The translations under genes were made by a program, and so were the position numbers. 64,000 nucleotides of DNA from Neoarius graeffei (Eukaryota; Chordata; Actinopteri; Siluriformes; Ariidae), in NCBI RefSeq assembly GCF_027579695.1, contig NC_083570.1, positions 5,983,001 through 6,047,000 on the forward strand. Reading direction: 5' to 3'. The notes beneath the pieces are model-generated. The model saw only the letters and a list, made by a program, of their open reading frames with translations. It was not told the origin of the DNA and made no database searches. Each line of letters starts with the position of its first letter. Within the stretch, counting starts at the first letter, position 1. This document shows positions 24,701 through 34,240 of the stretch, piece after piece.

Positions 24701-27366
24701 GATTTGTTAGATTGTACCTGTTTTATATACTTCAATTAAAAAAAAAAGTTAGGCTGCGATGCATGGCTGAATGTAACATTAGAAGAGAAAATGGAGAATG
24801 GATTGCGTCATTCTTATTTACTAGTTTATGAGTTCAGTTTCTGCACTACATTACACACATTCATATTAGTCTTACAGTTACATCGACATTGTTTTGTTTA
24901 AATAATACTTAATGAGAAATGTTTGTTAATGATCAATTTAAGCCAATGCTCGATTTTGGTTGTGTAAAATACCTAAGGGGTGCTGGGTAAACTAGGTCTT
25001 TGTGTCGTGTGATGCCCGCGATCTCTGATTGGGTCACAGAAGTGTTTAATATGGATTGGATTGGATCGGGGCGATTTCTCAGAGACAACAAGGGAAGCCG
25101 AGCTTCCCCTAAAATTCTCTCCCCAAACTGCGGCGTCTACGATGTTGAATTCTCATTAAAACAATAACTTGCATAACATAATATATGCCCAAGATTGTAT
25201 TTATGTTCATAACTATCCCTTTGTCATCCTGTAACTTATTTGAGTGATGTCTGACGAACTTGCAGTTCGCTACGAGAATCACCTTTGCTGCCAGGCTGTA
25301 ACCTTTCTTATTTCAATGGGCTCTATGGACTGGCAGCCGGGTATCCGTTGCAGTCTACGAGACGGCTCTGAACAGCCAATTTCGGCTAGTTGTTATTGGT
25401 TAAAATCGACAAAATCATCACTTCCAGGGAAGCCGGGTATCTCTGGGGGTAAACGGGACATGGGCGGGCCAATAAGCCGGGCTGATAAAGGATTATTGGA
25501 GGTGGTGTTTGAAAGACATGAGGAGGGCACTCGCTGTACTTCGGCGAGGAACACGGAAGCATGATCAGTCAGTCCCTAGCGGATGTCGAGAAAGTGTAGT
25601 CGTGTGCCAAAGTGCTGTCCGAATTTCTTTTCATATAAACGTTTCTTCTCATTGATGTCTCTGTGCATTACTCTGTAAATAAATGTAAATATTACTCATT
25701 GTGCTCCGTTAACTTTCATCCATTCTATCAGTTTGATCATTTGTGAATTCACTCGTTTATTTCATTTGTAGTTCAATCAACATGGTTGTAGGCTAGCTTG
25801 AGCCTTATTGGGATCTGCAGTGCTAGCTGCTAACAGCTGGTATCTATCTGCTATAATGGCAAAGTACGGCCAGTCATTTTGCCCCGCCCCCGCCTCGCGC
25901 TCCGTCCAGTGCGGTAGTGATGTCCCGTTGCTCGCGCGCCACAGCAGAGACCCGCGCGACCTTCAGCCGGTACAGTCGCTGTTCTTTTACCACCTCCGTT
26001 ATTCTCATCTTTCCGGTGCGTTATTGATTTTTCCATTGTGTCCTATTTTGCCATATCAAATACCCAAAATGGTATCGTATTATTCATATTTAAGTGAATA
26101 ATCAATTGTCATCATAACTTGGCATTTTTAACCCAATCAATCAAAAAGAGGAAATTTTTTTTCAATATTTTCAAAAAGTTTTACAAAAATATTTGAATTG
26201 TAATAAAAAAAATTCCACAGCAGAGGCCAGATAAGGCAAGACGCTATCTTTATTCTTATTAAACATGATAAAAGAAACATTGAGTGTTAGGTAAATGCAA
26301 AAAAAAAAAAAAGTAAAATTAGAAAATTTATTTTTTGACTATAATGTCCCAAATGAGAGAGCGGTTTCTGAGACAGACCCACATAACAAATTGACTCATG
26401 ACAAATAACTGAAAAATTGTATTACGTAGACCTAAAACTGAGCTTCGCCTATTTCAAAGCCCACCAGCCGCCACTGGATTGGATGTAGACTAGTGGACGG
26501 AGATAGTACATAGAATGCGCTGCATCAAAGTCCTTCTAAGGCTGTAGAAGTGTCTCTGGCTGCATTCTCACACAGAACATTCGTGCGAAATGTTTATAAA
26601 CATCTGATAAAAACCCGCCGAAATAACGTCAAAACCGCCCAATCTGGCAACACGGTTTTACTTGGCAACAGGATGTATCTGAATTCTGATTGGTTGTTGT
26701 ATCTGAATTCTGATTGGTTGTTGTACAGAGAAACGTTTTCACTGCAACCGAACGGCTGTTTTCGTGACCACGCCCCCAGCGCGGATATTCATGTTCACAT
26801 TGTTCAGTTTGTTTTTCTCTTTTATTTTAGATTTCTGTTATCTGACTCTGGATCCCAACACGGCACATCGTCGCCTCATTCTGTCTGAGAAGAACAGAGC
26901 GGTGAGATGCAGTGAGAGAGAGCAGCGTTACTCTGATCATCCAGAGAGATTTGATTCCTGCTGGCAGGTGTTGTGTAAGGAGAGTGTGTGTGGACGCTGT
27001 TACTGGGAGGTGGAGTGGAGCCGTGCTGATGGTGTGGGCATATCAGTCTCATATAAAGACATCAGCAGGAAAGGACGGGGTAATGAGTGTCTGTTTGGAT
27101 TCAACAATCAGTCCTGGAGTCTGTGGTGTTCTTCTTCTTCTCTCTGTTTCTATCACAACAGCATTGAGACTGATCTCAGAGTTCCATCACCCTCCAGAAT
27201 AGGAGTGTATGTGGATCACAGTGCAGGAACTCTGTCCTTCTACAGCGTCTCTGACACGATGAAGCTCCTCCACAGAGTCCACACCACATTCACTCAGACT
27301 CTATACGCAGGGTTCTGGCTCCCCTGGGTTTCTGGTTCTACAGTGAGATTGTGTGATCCAGAATAA
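15383..27366 (+). CDS. TRIM gene A: complete RING/B-box/coiled-coil/PRY-SPRY E3 ligase (finTRIM-like)
   Basis: Six exons: 15383-15982, 21514-21609, 21768-22001, 22134-22305, 22504-22563 and 26831-27366. All have GT-AG borders and agreeing phases, totalling 1698 bp (565 residues plus stop). RING: C18, C21, C33, H35, C38, C41, C57, C60. First B-box about 105-134 (CDFC...C..C...C..H). Second B-box about 157-187 (C157, H160, C168, C176, C179, H184, H187). Coiled coil about 201-310. PRY-SPRY about 388-565 ([37 protein letters not shown]). Such fish TRIMs are ubiquitin ligases, many of them induced by virus; the B30.2 loops set target choice. An antiviral role here is inference. Introns 1 and 5 are expanded by transposons, yet the coding frame is clean, so the gene is probably functional. 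Confidence 0.88.
16025..17590 (-). mobile_element. Tc1-like transposon with one nonsense codon, right end lost
   Basis: It lies in intron 1 of TRIM gene A. The left TIR begins caaccccgattcc after a TA. Internal inverted repeats around 16211 and 17416 share caaaaaagttgggaca. The transposase is on the minus strand (17176-16196): a helix-turn-helix N-terminal part, VLWSDESKFEV (first D), FQHDNAKPHTA (second D) and SPDLSPIENIW (E), a DDE Tc1 catalytic core. A single in-frame TAA at 16717-16715 interrupts it, and the frame continues unchanged on the other side. The right outer TIR has been replaced by AT-rich sequence, so it cannot move by itself. Confidence 0.9.
17591..18837. other. intron sequence of TRIM gene A, nothing recognised
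   Basis: AT-rich at first, then GC-richer from about 18050. A 73-codon minus-strand frame (18235-18014, MKSAELERMELLFRNVHAFGKK...) has no splice support or family match. No repeat could be named. Confidence 0.4.
18838..19118. mobile_element. short non-autonomous hAT element, 281 bp
   Basis: The ends are cagacacgc and, from the other strand, cagaggcga. They are flanked by a perfect 8-bp target duplication gttgtagc at 18830-18837 and 19119-19126, as expected for hAT transposition. The interior is rich in ggggccccc words and has no transposase. It lies in intron 1 of TRIM gene A. Confidence 0.8.
19119..20834. other. intron sequence of TRIM gene A, nothing recognised
   Basis: Poly-T runs near 19240-19280 and 19430. 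Several open frames of 60-75 codons lack splice or domain support. No named repeat was seen. Confidence 0.4.
20835..21021. mobile_element. hAT-like end with 'acttaagtac' internal words (fragment)
   Basis: On the minus strand it begins cagaggtggacagtaacgaa and continues with repeated acttgagta/tacttaagta words, a pattern common to a very abundant fish hAT-derived repeat (from memory). A related patch of 'gttactgg...gtaacgcattac' lies at 1590-1660. No target duplication was found. Confidence 0.45.
21346..21402. repeat. (CT)n(CA)n microsatellite
   Basis: Alternating CT of about 35 bp runs into alternating CA of about 20 bp. It sits about 110 bp before exon 2 of TRIM gene A. Confidence 0.95.
21718..21758. 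repeat. (GT)n microsatellite in TRIM gene A intron 2
   Basis: A pure GT run of about 41 bp, ten bases before the acceptor of the 234-bp coiled-coil exon. It can serve as the polypyrimidine-like stretch. The inverted counterpart is at 9849-9888 in gene B. Confidence 0.95.
22593..23080. repeat. AT-rich repeat in intron 5, shared with gene C
   Basis: Sequence from cctgtcacgatgataaat onward is shared with 52285-52720 in the equivalent intron of gene C. It therefore predates the duplication that made the two genes. The start looks like the end of a dispersed DNA element, but the family is not identified. Confidence 0.5.
23279..23300. repeat. (AAT)n microsatellite
   Basis: A short run of AAT units within a stretch (about 23040-23460) that is absent from the paralogous intron of gene C. 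Confidence 0.9.
23910..24536 (+). mobile_element. PIF/Harbinger internal-deletion derivative, 627 bp
   Basis: Long terminal inverted repeats of about 50 bp begin ggctgctgggccatag and contain 'cgtgcagc' words. They are flanked by the 3-bp duplication TTA (23907-23909 and 24537-24539), typical of Harbinger. From 24056 a 66-codon frame reads like the N-terminal start of a Harbinger transposase (REHFLLRETRGEFHRTF, DEELFFNY) and then stops, so the catalytic part has been deleted. The empty site is present in the second copy of element K near 41520. This element therefore moved after the K copies separated. Confidence 0.85.
25067..26476. mobile_element. non-autonomous hAT element E2, 1.4 kb
   Basis: The left end cggggcgatttctcag and the right end, from the other strand, cagtggcggctggtgg are flanked by a perfect 8-bp duplication gattggat (25059-25066 and 26477-26484). 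It is homologous to element E1 at 49940-51375, which has a different target duplication, so the two are independent insertions of one family. The 106-codon frame at 25244 has no transposase features. Confidence 0.85.
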
Positions 27367-27611
27367 AAGTGTGTAGTGTTTTCTGTAAAATTCCTGCACG
27401 TTGCCACGTTGTTGCTCAGTCGTCTGTTTCACTAGAACACAATCCAGCTGCACAAAAACACTCATTTTAATATTTAAATTAAAACAGATGAATAATTTAA
27501 AATAATTAAAAAGGAAATGTTAAAAATTAACTGTCAGACAAGAAACTCGTCAAATTTAAAAAGAAAATGATCTCATGACCTTCGCATTATAAAGTTCTGT
27601 TTGTTTCATAT

Positions 27612-29281
27612 TATTCCACAAGGTTAAGTACGCTCGCATTTGTGGACATAAAATAATTTTGGTGAAATTGGGCAGCCTTGTCTGATTCCACGTAAAATCT
27701 TAAATTTTGGTGTCATTAAAGGGTTAAGGGAGATATAACTATAAAAATCATTGTGAAATATTTTAATAACCTTGCAGAACCCTTTTCCAAATCCAAGACT
27801 TTTGAGTTTTATAAACACAAAATCGTGCTCCACAGTGTTAAATGCTTTGAAAAAGTCTAGAAATAAAACAAGACTATCTGATTGAATAATTGATTGGTAA
27901 TCAATCATATCCAGAATCAGTTGGACGTGGTTTTGAATATATCTTCCCTTCATGAAGGCTGATTGATATTCGTCTACAAGTTTTACAAGTCCACGCTTTA
28001 GACGATTAGCAGATACTAAGGCAAGTAATTTATAATCATTGCATAGTAAGGTTATAGGTCTCCAATTGTCTAGCAACAAGAAGTCTTTTTTGGGTTTTGG
28101 TAGCAAGGTTATTAAGCCTGTCTTCATAGTCGAGGATAAATATCCTTTGTGAATGCATTCTAAAAATGCTCTCTATAATATATTATTTTAATATCCACCC
28201 AAAAGTATTTTAAAAATTCAGATGTTAAGCCATCGATTCCTGGTGATTTACCATTTTTCTTTTTTTTTAATGCAATTTCAATTATAGTTCATTCCTCATC
28301 AAGTGTATGTTTGTCTTCATCCAGTTTTTTGAGGTCATCATTGATGGGATAAAATAAGACGTCATGTTCTGATTTATTAAATTTAAGTTACAATAAAAGA
28401 GCCAAATTTCATCCTGTACTCATTTCTGATCTTCTATTATATTATCATTGGTCATAAGCTTACTCATTTTTTCTTAGTTTGTCTTTGTTTTTCAAGTCTG
28501 AAGAAATACGATGAACTTTTTTCACCCTGTTCGATCCATCCAGCTCTTGTTCGAGTGGAAGCTCCATTTGCCTTTATTGTGTACATTTCGTCTAGTTGAG
28601 ACTGCAGTGACTGTAATTCTGAAATGTTTTCGAAGGATAGTTGTGTGTTATTTACTAATGTATTAATTTTATCAATCAGATCCTTTTGTTCTTGTCTCCT
28701 TATACGTGAAAGTTTTTTACCCATGCCAATTGCTATTTGTTTGACCTTAAACTTAAACCATTCCCATTTACTCCTATCAGACATGTCTAACTCTTCAACC
28801 TCCAAAATAAGAGACTTCACCTGATCACAAAATTCACCGTTCTGTAATAAGTCATTATTAAATTTCCAGATATTAGGAAGGATCTTATGTTACTTAGATG
28901 TGAATAGGTTTAGACTAATCGTACAATGGTCTGTGAGCGGAGAGGCTGAAATTTCACAATCTAAAATATCATTATACAGCTCACAAGAGATAAGCCAGTA
29001 ATCTAGTCTCGAACGCTGACCGTTTCCTGCAGCATTAAACCATGTATATTGAATACAAGTTGGGTTTGACGACCTCCAAAAATCAGTTACATTCGTTGTT
29101 CATAAATTCAGTATAATGTGGCTGTAAACAGGTTGTGGATTCCTGTGAGGTATTCAATCTAACCATGAATCAGGGGCTATGTTAAAGTCTCCGCCCATTA
29201 CCACTTTTTCTGAAGTATGTGATGTTTTCCATTCATTAACAAGTTTACTTCATTCCTCTGTTATGATTTTGGGTACAAATA
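27612..29281 (-). mobile_element. L1/Tx1-like LINE, copy 1 (fragment with RT and linker)
   Basis: Minus-strand frames at 28127-27624 (reverse transcriptase: NWRPITLLCNDYKL, LFLDFFKAFNTVEHDF, GIRQGCPISPKL) and 28820-28464 (region between endonuclease and RT: RTRAGWIEQGEKSSSYFFRLE). It is interrupted by several stops and is truncated at its 3' side. Sequence equivalent to 53857-54802 of copy 2 is missing, so TRIM gene A's 3' flank joins directly to the RT region. Copy 2 at 54.3-62.9 kb sits at the equivalent place after TRIM gene C, which shows that the L1 was there before the block duplicated. Confidence 0.8.
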
Positions 29282-29757
29282 AGGTTCATTTGGTTGTGCT
29301 TAGAACTGTGATATTGGTGAATTGCTCCTAGAGGGAACAAAAGAGTTAACCTGTTGTAATAATAGGATTAAATAGGTGCAGTTCAATAACCATTTAACCT
29401 TAAAGATAATCGTTTACAGACCGGTCTAAAACATAGAAATCAGATTAAAATTCAAAAGGAGAGAGAGAACTTTATAAATTTATCCATTTTAGGTAGATTA
29501 TCTAACTGAATTATACTTCATTTCAGTGAAACAACGTTGTGTGAGAAGAGTGAGTTGGTACTCTCTATTGCCTGCAGGAATTTGAGACGGTATGTTTTCA
29601 TTTCTGTATGTTCTGTTTTATATTCAGTAAAGTGCCGGCATTTCCATTTGCAATCCCTGGTTTCTGGTCAAACTCTCACTTGTCTACCCCACTCTAATAG
29701 AACCTAGAACTGGTCCAGTAGCTTCTCGAGTATCGGGGAATTGATAGCGGTGCTACA
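29282..29757. other. non-coding sequence, nothing recognised
   Basis: It begins where L1 copies 1 and 2 stop matching. There is no gene, splice-supported exon or named repeat. Confidence 0.4.
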
Positions 29758-29846
29758 CAGGCACTTACGGATGTATGTGCAGGGGAGAGTGGGAGAAGCA
29801 AACAGGGAACAAAGCCAAATCACAGGATGAGAATTGTAGTGAAAAT

Positions 29847-31818
29847 CAGGGGCGTGTTTAGCCTATTTTTGGGGGTGCTCAAGCACCCCCAAAAATGAGC
29901 TCAGCACCCCCTAGCTCAGCACCCTCAAAAACACTGCTTTTGGATGTAATTTCCAGAAATAAGTGCCCTTGCGCACTGCGCAATGAATGTGTGCGCAGTA
30001 AGGTATTATGCAGAGACCCGTCCACCCGTAAATTTGACGGGCAATTGCCGATTTCAACGGGCAAGTATACACACAGACGGATACTGAAACGGACAATAAT
30101 GCCGAAAATTTTCGCACATGAATACTCCCACATGTCATCCGATAAATCCAGTTATGTTCCACACACGGACTGGCCATCGGGAGTAGCGGGAGTTTTCCCG
30201 GTGGGCCGGTGGTTCAGTGTGGGCCGGCGGAGAAAAAAAAAAAAAACAGTTGCGTGCTGGCCTTTAATATGATAAGCAATGTTAACAGTTTCTGTTAACA
30301 TTGCTTATCATATTAAAGGCCAGCGCGCAACTGTTTTTTTTTTTTCTCCGCCGGCCCACGCTTGAAATGAAAAATCAGAATATTTCATCGCTTCCGCCAT
30401 TTTGGCCCGCACTGAATCTTGTAACATGCAGACTGAATAAATCGCGAATTCTGATTGGTCGAAAATTGCCAAACACCCTGCGTTGTAGTTTCCTCTTTCT
30501 TGGCGGGAGAACTGCATTTTTTTTGCTGACTCACTCTTCTGGATCAAGATGAATCCCAACAAACGCCCCAAATTGAATGTTACAAAAATTGATTCGTTTT
30601 TCCACAAAAAGACAGAAAAGGTATGTGTGATACATTGATTAACAAGGGGGTTTCATGGGGGTATGTGGCTGTATTCCTGAGAATACAATAACATAGGACT
30701 CAAAGTATTCACCTGGAAAATGAGGTGCAGTTTTCAAATATCTGTAGGCCCTAACAGTACAACATTTGATATTTCAGAAAACTGCAGAACCATCAGTCCC
30801 AAATAGTAATGCAGGCGTTACAGCACATTTGAGTAGTTTGGTCAAAATATTATGGATGACAGTCAGTGACAGACATTCTGCGATTTAATTTGTGCCACGT
30901 AAAATAGAATACTGTTGTTTTTTTTTTTTTTTTATTAAATACTGTAACTAGATCAAAAGATTATATACAATTCATTGTTGTTTATTTTCTTTTCACTTTT
31001 GTTACCAAATCAAACACCATACATACATCTGATACATTCAGGAGTGAAACTGAAAAAAATACAAAGTAAAAATATGCAATATTTCTGATAAAAAAATTAC
31101 ACGCCATTTCACCCTGAAAATGTCCTAGAATGCAGGAAATGAAGTCTAAATTTCAAAAATTTTCTGGGGGGGCATGCCCCCAGACCCCCCTAGAGGAACT
31201 TCGCGCCTGCGGTGCTCATCAGGATTATATAAAATATTATTTTTGACTGGTAATTTTCTTTTTCTGCCTAATACCCTAGTGCGCAGGCGTGTGTGTGTTC
31301 TTGAATTCACCTGTTAGGTGATAGTTCTATGACCAGTAAAATCCCTCTCCTCCTTGCGTCCCCTCTGATTGGGTTGCCTGTCCGCGCGAGTGCTTGCTAC
31401 GACATGGTGGTTTTTTTAACTGGATTCCACACCGATGAGGAACTCGAAGTAGCACCTGAGTATTACTGGCATAGCGAGATGTGAAGCTACGGACTGGAGT
31501 TACAATTGTTAAACACAACACAATAATATGCATAATGCAATATTGATGTTCCCTGGTCTATGAACAGAATGATAAAAACAACATTTATCATCCATATCAA
31601 GATACTTTGTGGTTGTAAATGTGTAGATATCATAGTTTATTGGGTCAGCTTCTGTTAAAACATTGCATAAGTCTAGTCTTGTCTAGTCTAGTCTTCTTGT
31701 CTAGTTAAGTCTAGTCTAAATGCGGAATAAACATGGAAACACTGTCGTTCAAGCCAGGTGCCTCTGTCAGCTCTGGGGGCTAAGCACCCCCAAAGATCAG
31801 ATGCTAGAATCGCCCCTG
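29847..31818 (+). mobile_element. hAT element with a transposase-like first exon, 1.97 kb
   Basis: The ends caggggcgtgt and, from the other strand, caggggcgattc are flanked by a perfect 8-bp duplication gtgaaaat (29839-29846 and 31819-31826). From the ATG at 30550 a short frame reads MNPNKRPKLNVTKIDSFFHK and meets a GT donor after KKTEK. This is the basic 'KR...I.SFF.K' start typical of some hAT transposases. The remainder of the transposase was not found, so the element is a deletion derivative. It lies within the first unit of the tandem repeat. Confidence 0.8.
30219..30359. repeat. near-perfect 141-bp hairpin
   Basis: Two arms of about 69 bp, from gtgggccggcggag to gcaatgttaacag and back, are separated by only three bases. 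The arms differ by one C/T change and by the length of their A/T run (14 versus 12). It is nested inside the hAT element at 29847-31818, and an adjacent phrase (ggactggccatcgggag, 30167-30183) looks like another transposon end. It could be a foldback element or the collapsed ends of one. Confidence 0.9.
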
Positions 31819-32600
31819 GTGAAAATACAGGCAAGGGTCGGTCGATCAGCAAACAGAGCAATGTAGGCAGGACGAGAGAATGAGGTAGAGAAAACGAGAA
31901 TGGGGTGGAAATAACTAGAAAGCAGGCAGAAGGTAAACGGCTCGGTACAACAGGAGTGAACACTGAACAATACTTTGCAACTTGGGAGAATGTGAGAGAG
32001 GCTTAAGTAACTGGGCTGATGACTCAAACGAGAGACAGGTGTAATTAATAAGCAGGTGATAGAGGGCGCTGTGGTTCTTGGGAGTTGTAGTTTTGAGAAG
32101 CCATGTTTGTAGTTTGTTTCAAGCTGTCACTCCCAACGCCATTACTGACAGCAGGCACTTACGGATACAAGCACAGGAGAGAACAGGGGTGTCACAAACT
32201 GCAGGCTGAGGCAAATACGAAGAGCGAGAATCATAGTCAGGAACAGGCAGAGGTCAGTCGAATGGCAAACTGAGCAACATAGGGAAAACAGTAAGACAAA
32301 GTCGAGACTAAACGCAAACACTGGTCAATACAGGAAATCAGGCAGAAATCAAACGACTCGGTAAAGCTGGGCACAGAACACTAAACAATACTTCGCACTG
32401 GCAGTCTGTGAGAGCTGAGTGTATATAGGCGAGGTGATTACTGATGCATGGGAGACAGGTGATGTAATTATAAGTCAGGTGATAGAAGGCACTGTGACTC
32501 TTGGGGACTGTAGTCCGGAGTGGCCATGTTTGGAGGCTGCTCTGAAATCATGTTTTCAGCACCGTTACTGACACTCCTCTGCGACCCATTCCCGACAGTC

Positions 32601-33056
32601 AGTTAATTTGCATAATCTTTTCATCAAATACTATTTTCATTATTATTAGCTTTATTTTGAAAGGATATTTGTATTTTATAGTTGCTTACCCCTAGCTGTC
32701 TGTCTCATACTGATGGGATAGTGGTTAAATACTGCCCTCTAGTGGTGACAGGTGGAACTGCTTGGCTCTCACAGTTTTGGAGATTGAAGCAGCGGTAAGT
32801 TGGATGTAAACAGTGCTTAGACGGAATTAATTATTCATGCTTCAGTGAACGTTCTAAATCAACACAGATTGATAGAGATTACATCTGCCTCCTTGTAAAT
32901 GTTATCAGTGTATTTTGTGTTGCTGTTTATGTTGATTTGAGTGCATTGTTGTCTAAGTTTTGGAAAGACACGTGAGAATAGCTAAAATTCCATCTCTCCC
33001 CACACTAGCATTACCTCAACCTATGCTGCCCTGCGGAGTCCCAACCTTTTGCTGTT
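32601..33056 (+). other. possible exon pair with intron, resembling a spliced copy at 34100
   Basis: The phrase cacagttttggaga...cagcg (32770-32794) is followed by a donor GTAAGT. After an acceptor ending CACACTAG (33008) comes cattacc...caacctatgct (from 33009). The same two phrases are joined without the intervening 214 bp at 34100-34165. This looks like an intron-bearing sequence next to its spliced form. The matched stretches are short and no gene was recognised. Confidence 0.4.
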
Positions 33057-33064
33057 TGTGCCAG

Positions 33065-34030
33065 CATGGGCGCTGCTGGGGGGGGGGGAGTTAGAACAAT
33101 TCTAGGGGCCCAGCACTGCCATGGGGCCCTTTAATAAGACTTTTGAAATAACAACAATGCAATATTCCATCTGGTAAAATGAGCTAATTGAACAAGGTTG
33201 TCTATTTCTTGAGTTCTTCAACATATTGTCATTTAACCCTCCCCCTTTTGCAAAAGGGTACGGTCCAGTTCTGGTAGAAGCGCGATGCGTTAAATCTGTG
33301 TGCTGATCAGTGCAACGCTACTTGCTGCTGTGTCGCGGTGCAGCAGCCAGCCAGCCAGCAGTGGAGTGTGTACAGTCTATGATCGCTAAATATGAAGAGT
33401 GGCTGTCAAAAACGTAAAGAAAGGCAGCTGAAAGCTGAGAGGGACCGGAGAGGCAGGCAACTGGTCACTCAGTTTTTCCCAAAGAAAGGTAGCTATCGCT
33501 CACATGTGTGTTCAAAATATTAGCGAATGGTAAATGAACAGTATGAACGTGCTTGGATTAGCCTATCAAGAGAACACTTTTACAGTTTGTACAGTGACAT
33601 TTTTTTCCATTTTAATAACTGAACTGACTTGTGTGATAAACAAGATGAAATATTACGTTATGCTGGTGCTAATAACTAGTGCTAATAACCAGTTTCATAA
33701 CTAATGGGGTGCCCTAAATATACAGATTCAGCCTCAGGGGGACCTCTGCCCTACCAAACCACTGAACCCCCCTTTGGAGAAGGAGGTAAGCAGCAATACA
33801 ACCCATACATGCTTTAGGATTGAAGTTTTTAAATTTTAAATTAGATTTAAGTTTTAGAATTAGTCACTGACCAGTTTTCATCTAGTCCCTGGTAGGTTAA
33901 TACATAAAATGTAATAACAAAGTCACAAACTCAAGGTCCATGGGCTATCAAAAGTCAAATAATGACAATAGTGCAATTGTGACGAGGGTGGGCAAAGTTG
34001 GGGGGCCCAAAATTTCTGGCGGCGCCCCTG
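33065..34030 (+). mobile_element. hAT element with a transposase-like first exon, 966 bp
   Basis: The ends catgggcgctgctgg and, from the other strand, caggggcgccgccag are flanked by a perfect 8-bp duplication tgtgccag (33057-33064 and 34031-34038). The exon 33392-33488 starts MKSGCQKRKERQLKAERDR, continues to QFFPKK and ends at a GT donor. It matches the basic leader of another hAT transposase subgroup. No catalytic region remains. Confidence 0.8.
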
Positions 34031-34038
34031 TGTGCCAG

Positions 34039-34240
34039 GTACATATCATGCAATTTCCTGTGACATTCCTTTTGTATTTTATTTTATTCATAAATATGGC
34101 ACAGTTTTGGAGACTGAGCCAGCGCATTACCGATATATTTCAACCTATGCTACCCTGCGATGTCGCAACCTCCGCGTTCTTTGAGTGAAAACCACAATGC
34201 AGACACACACGAGGGGTTACACACATACCTGAGTAGGTTA
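34039..34240 (+). other. candidate spliced-copy segment
   Basis: The open stretch 34095-34188 reads MAQFWRLSQRITDIFQPMLP and ends in TGA at 34186-34188. It corresponds to the two phrases at 32770-32794 and 33009-33056 without their intron. No family was recognised. Confidence 0.35.

Larger units (their letters stand above)
23608..26655. mobile_element. element K: hAT-like transposon of about 3 kb in intron 5 of TRIM gene A
   Basis: The ends read cagggttgccagat and, from the other strand, ccgtgttgccagat. They are flanked by a perfect 8-bp target duplication ttttactt (23600-23607 and 26656-26663). The empty site is visible in the paralogous intron of gene C near 52860-52870, so K inserted after the gene duplication. 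A second copy lies inverted at 40848-41760. No transposase was recognised. It has itself received a Harbinger derivative (23910-24536) and a hAT element (25067-26476). Its ends are the same as those of the 91-bp elements at 47277 and 50166, which look like its miniature derivatives. Confidence 0.8.
29758..32600. repeat. two tandem units of a roughly 430-bp repeat, the first split by a hAT element
   Basis: Unit 1 is 29758-29846 plus 31819-32152. Unit 2 is 32153-32600. Both start with caggcacttacggat and share words such as acactgaacaatact, acaggtg and agttgtag. Identity appears moderate, with many small differences. There are no coding frames. Such modules in fish can be derived from LTR-type elements, but no element body was found here, so the origin stays open. 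Confidence 0.55.

Noticed and set aside
25244-26101. 106- and 97-codon frames in hAT E2
   Set aside because: The corresponding frames in the sister element E1 are not conserved, so coding is unlikely.
29879-30272. Frames of 84-125 codons on both strands
   Set aside because: They lie inside the hAT element and its hairpin, with homopolymer-rich ends and no domain.
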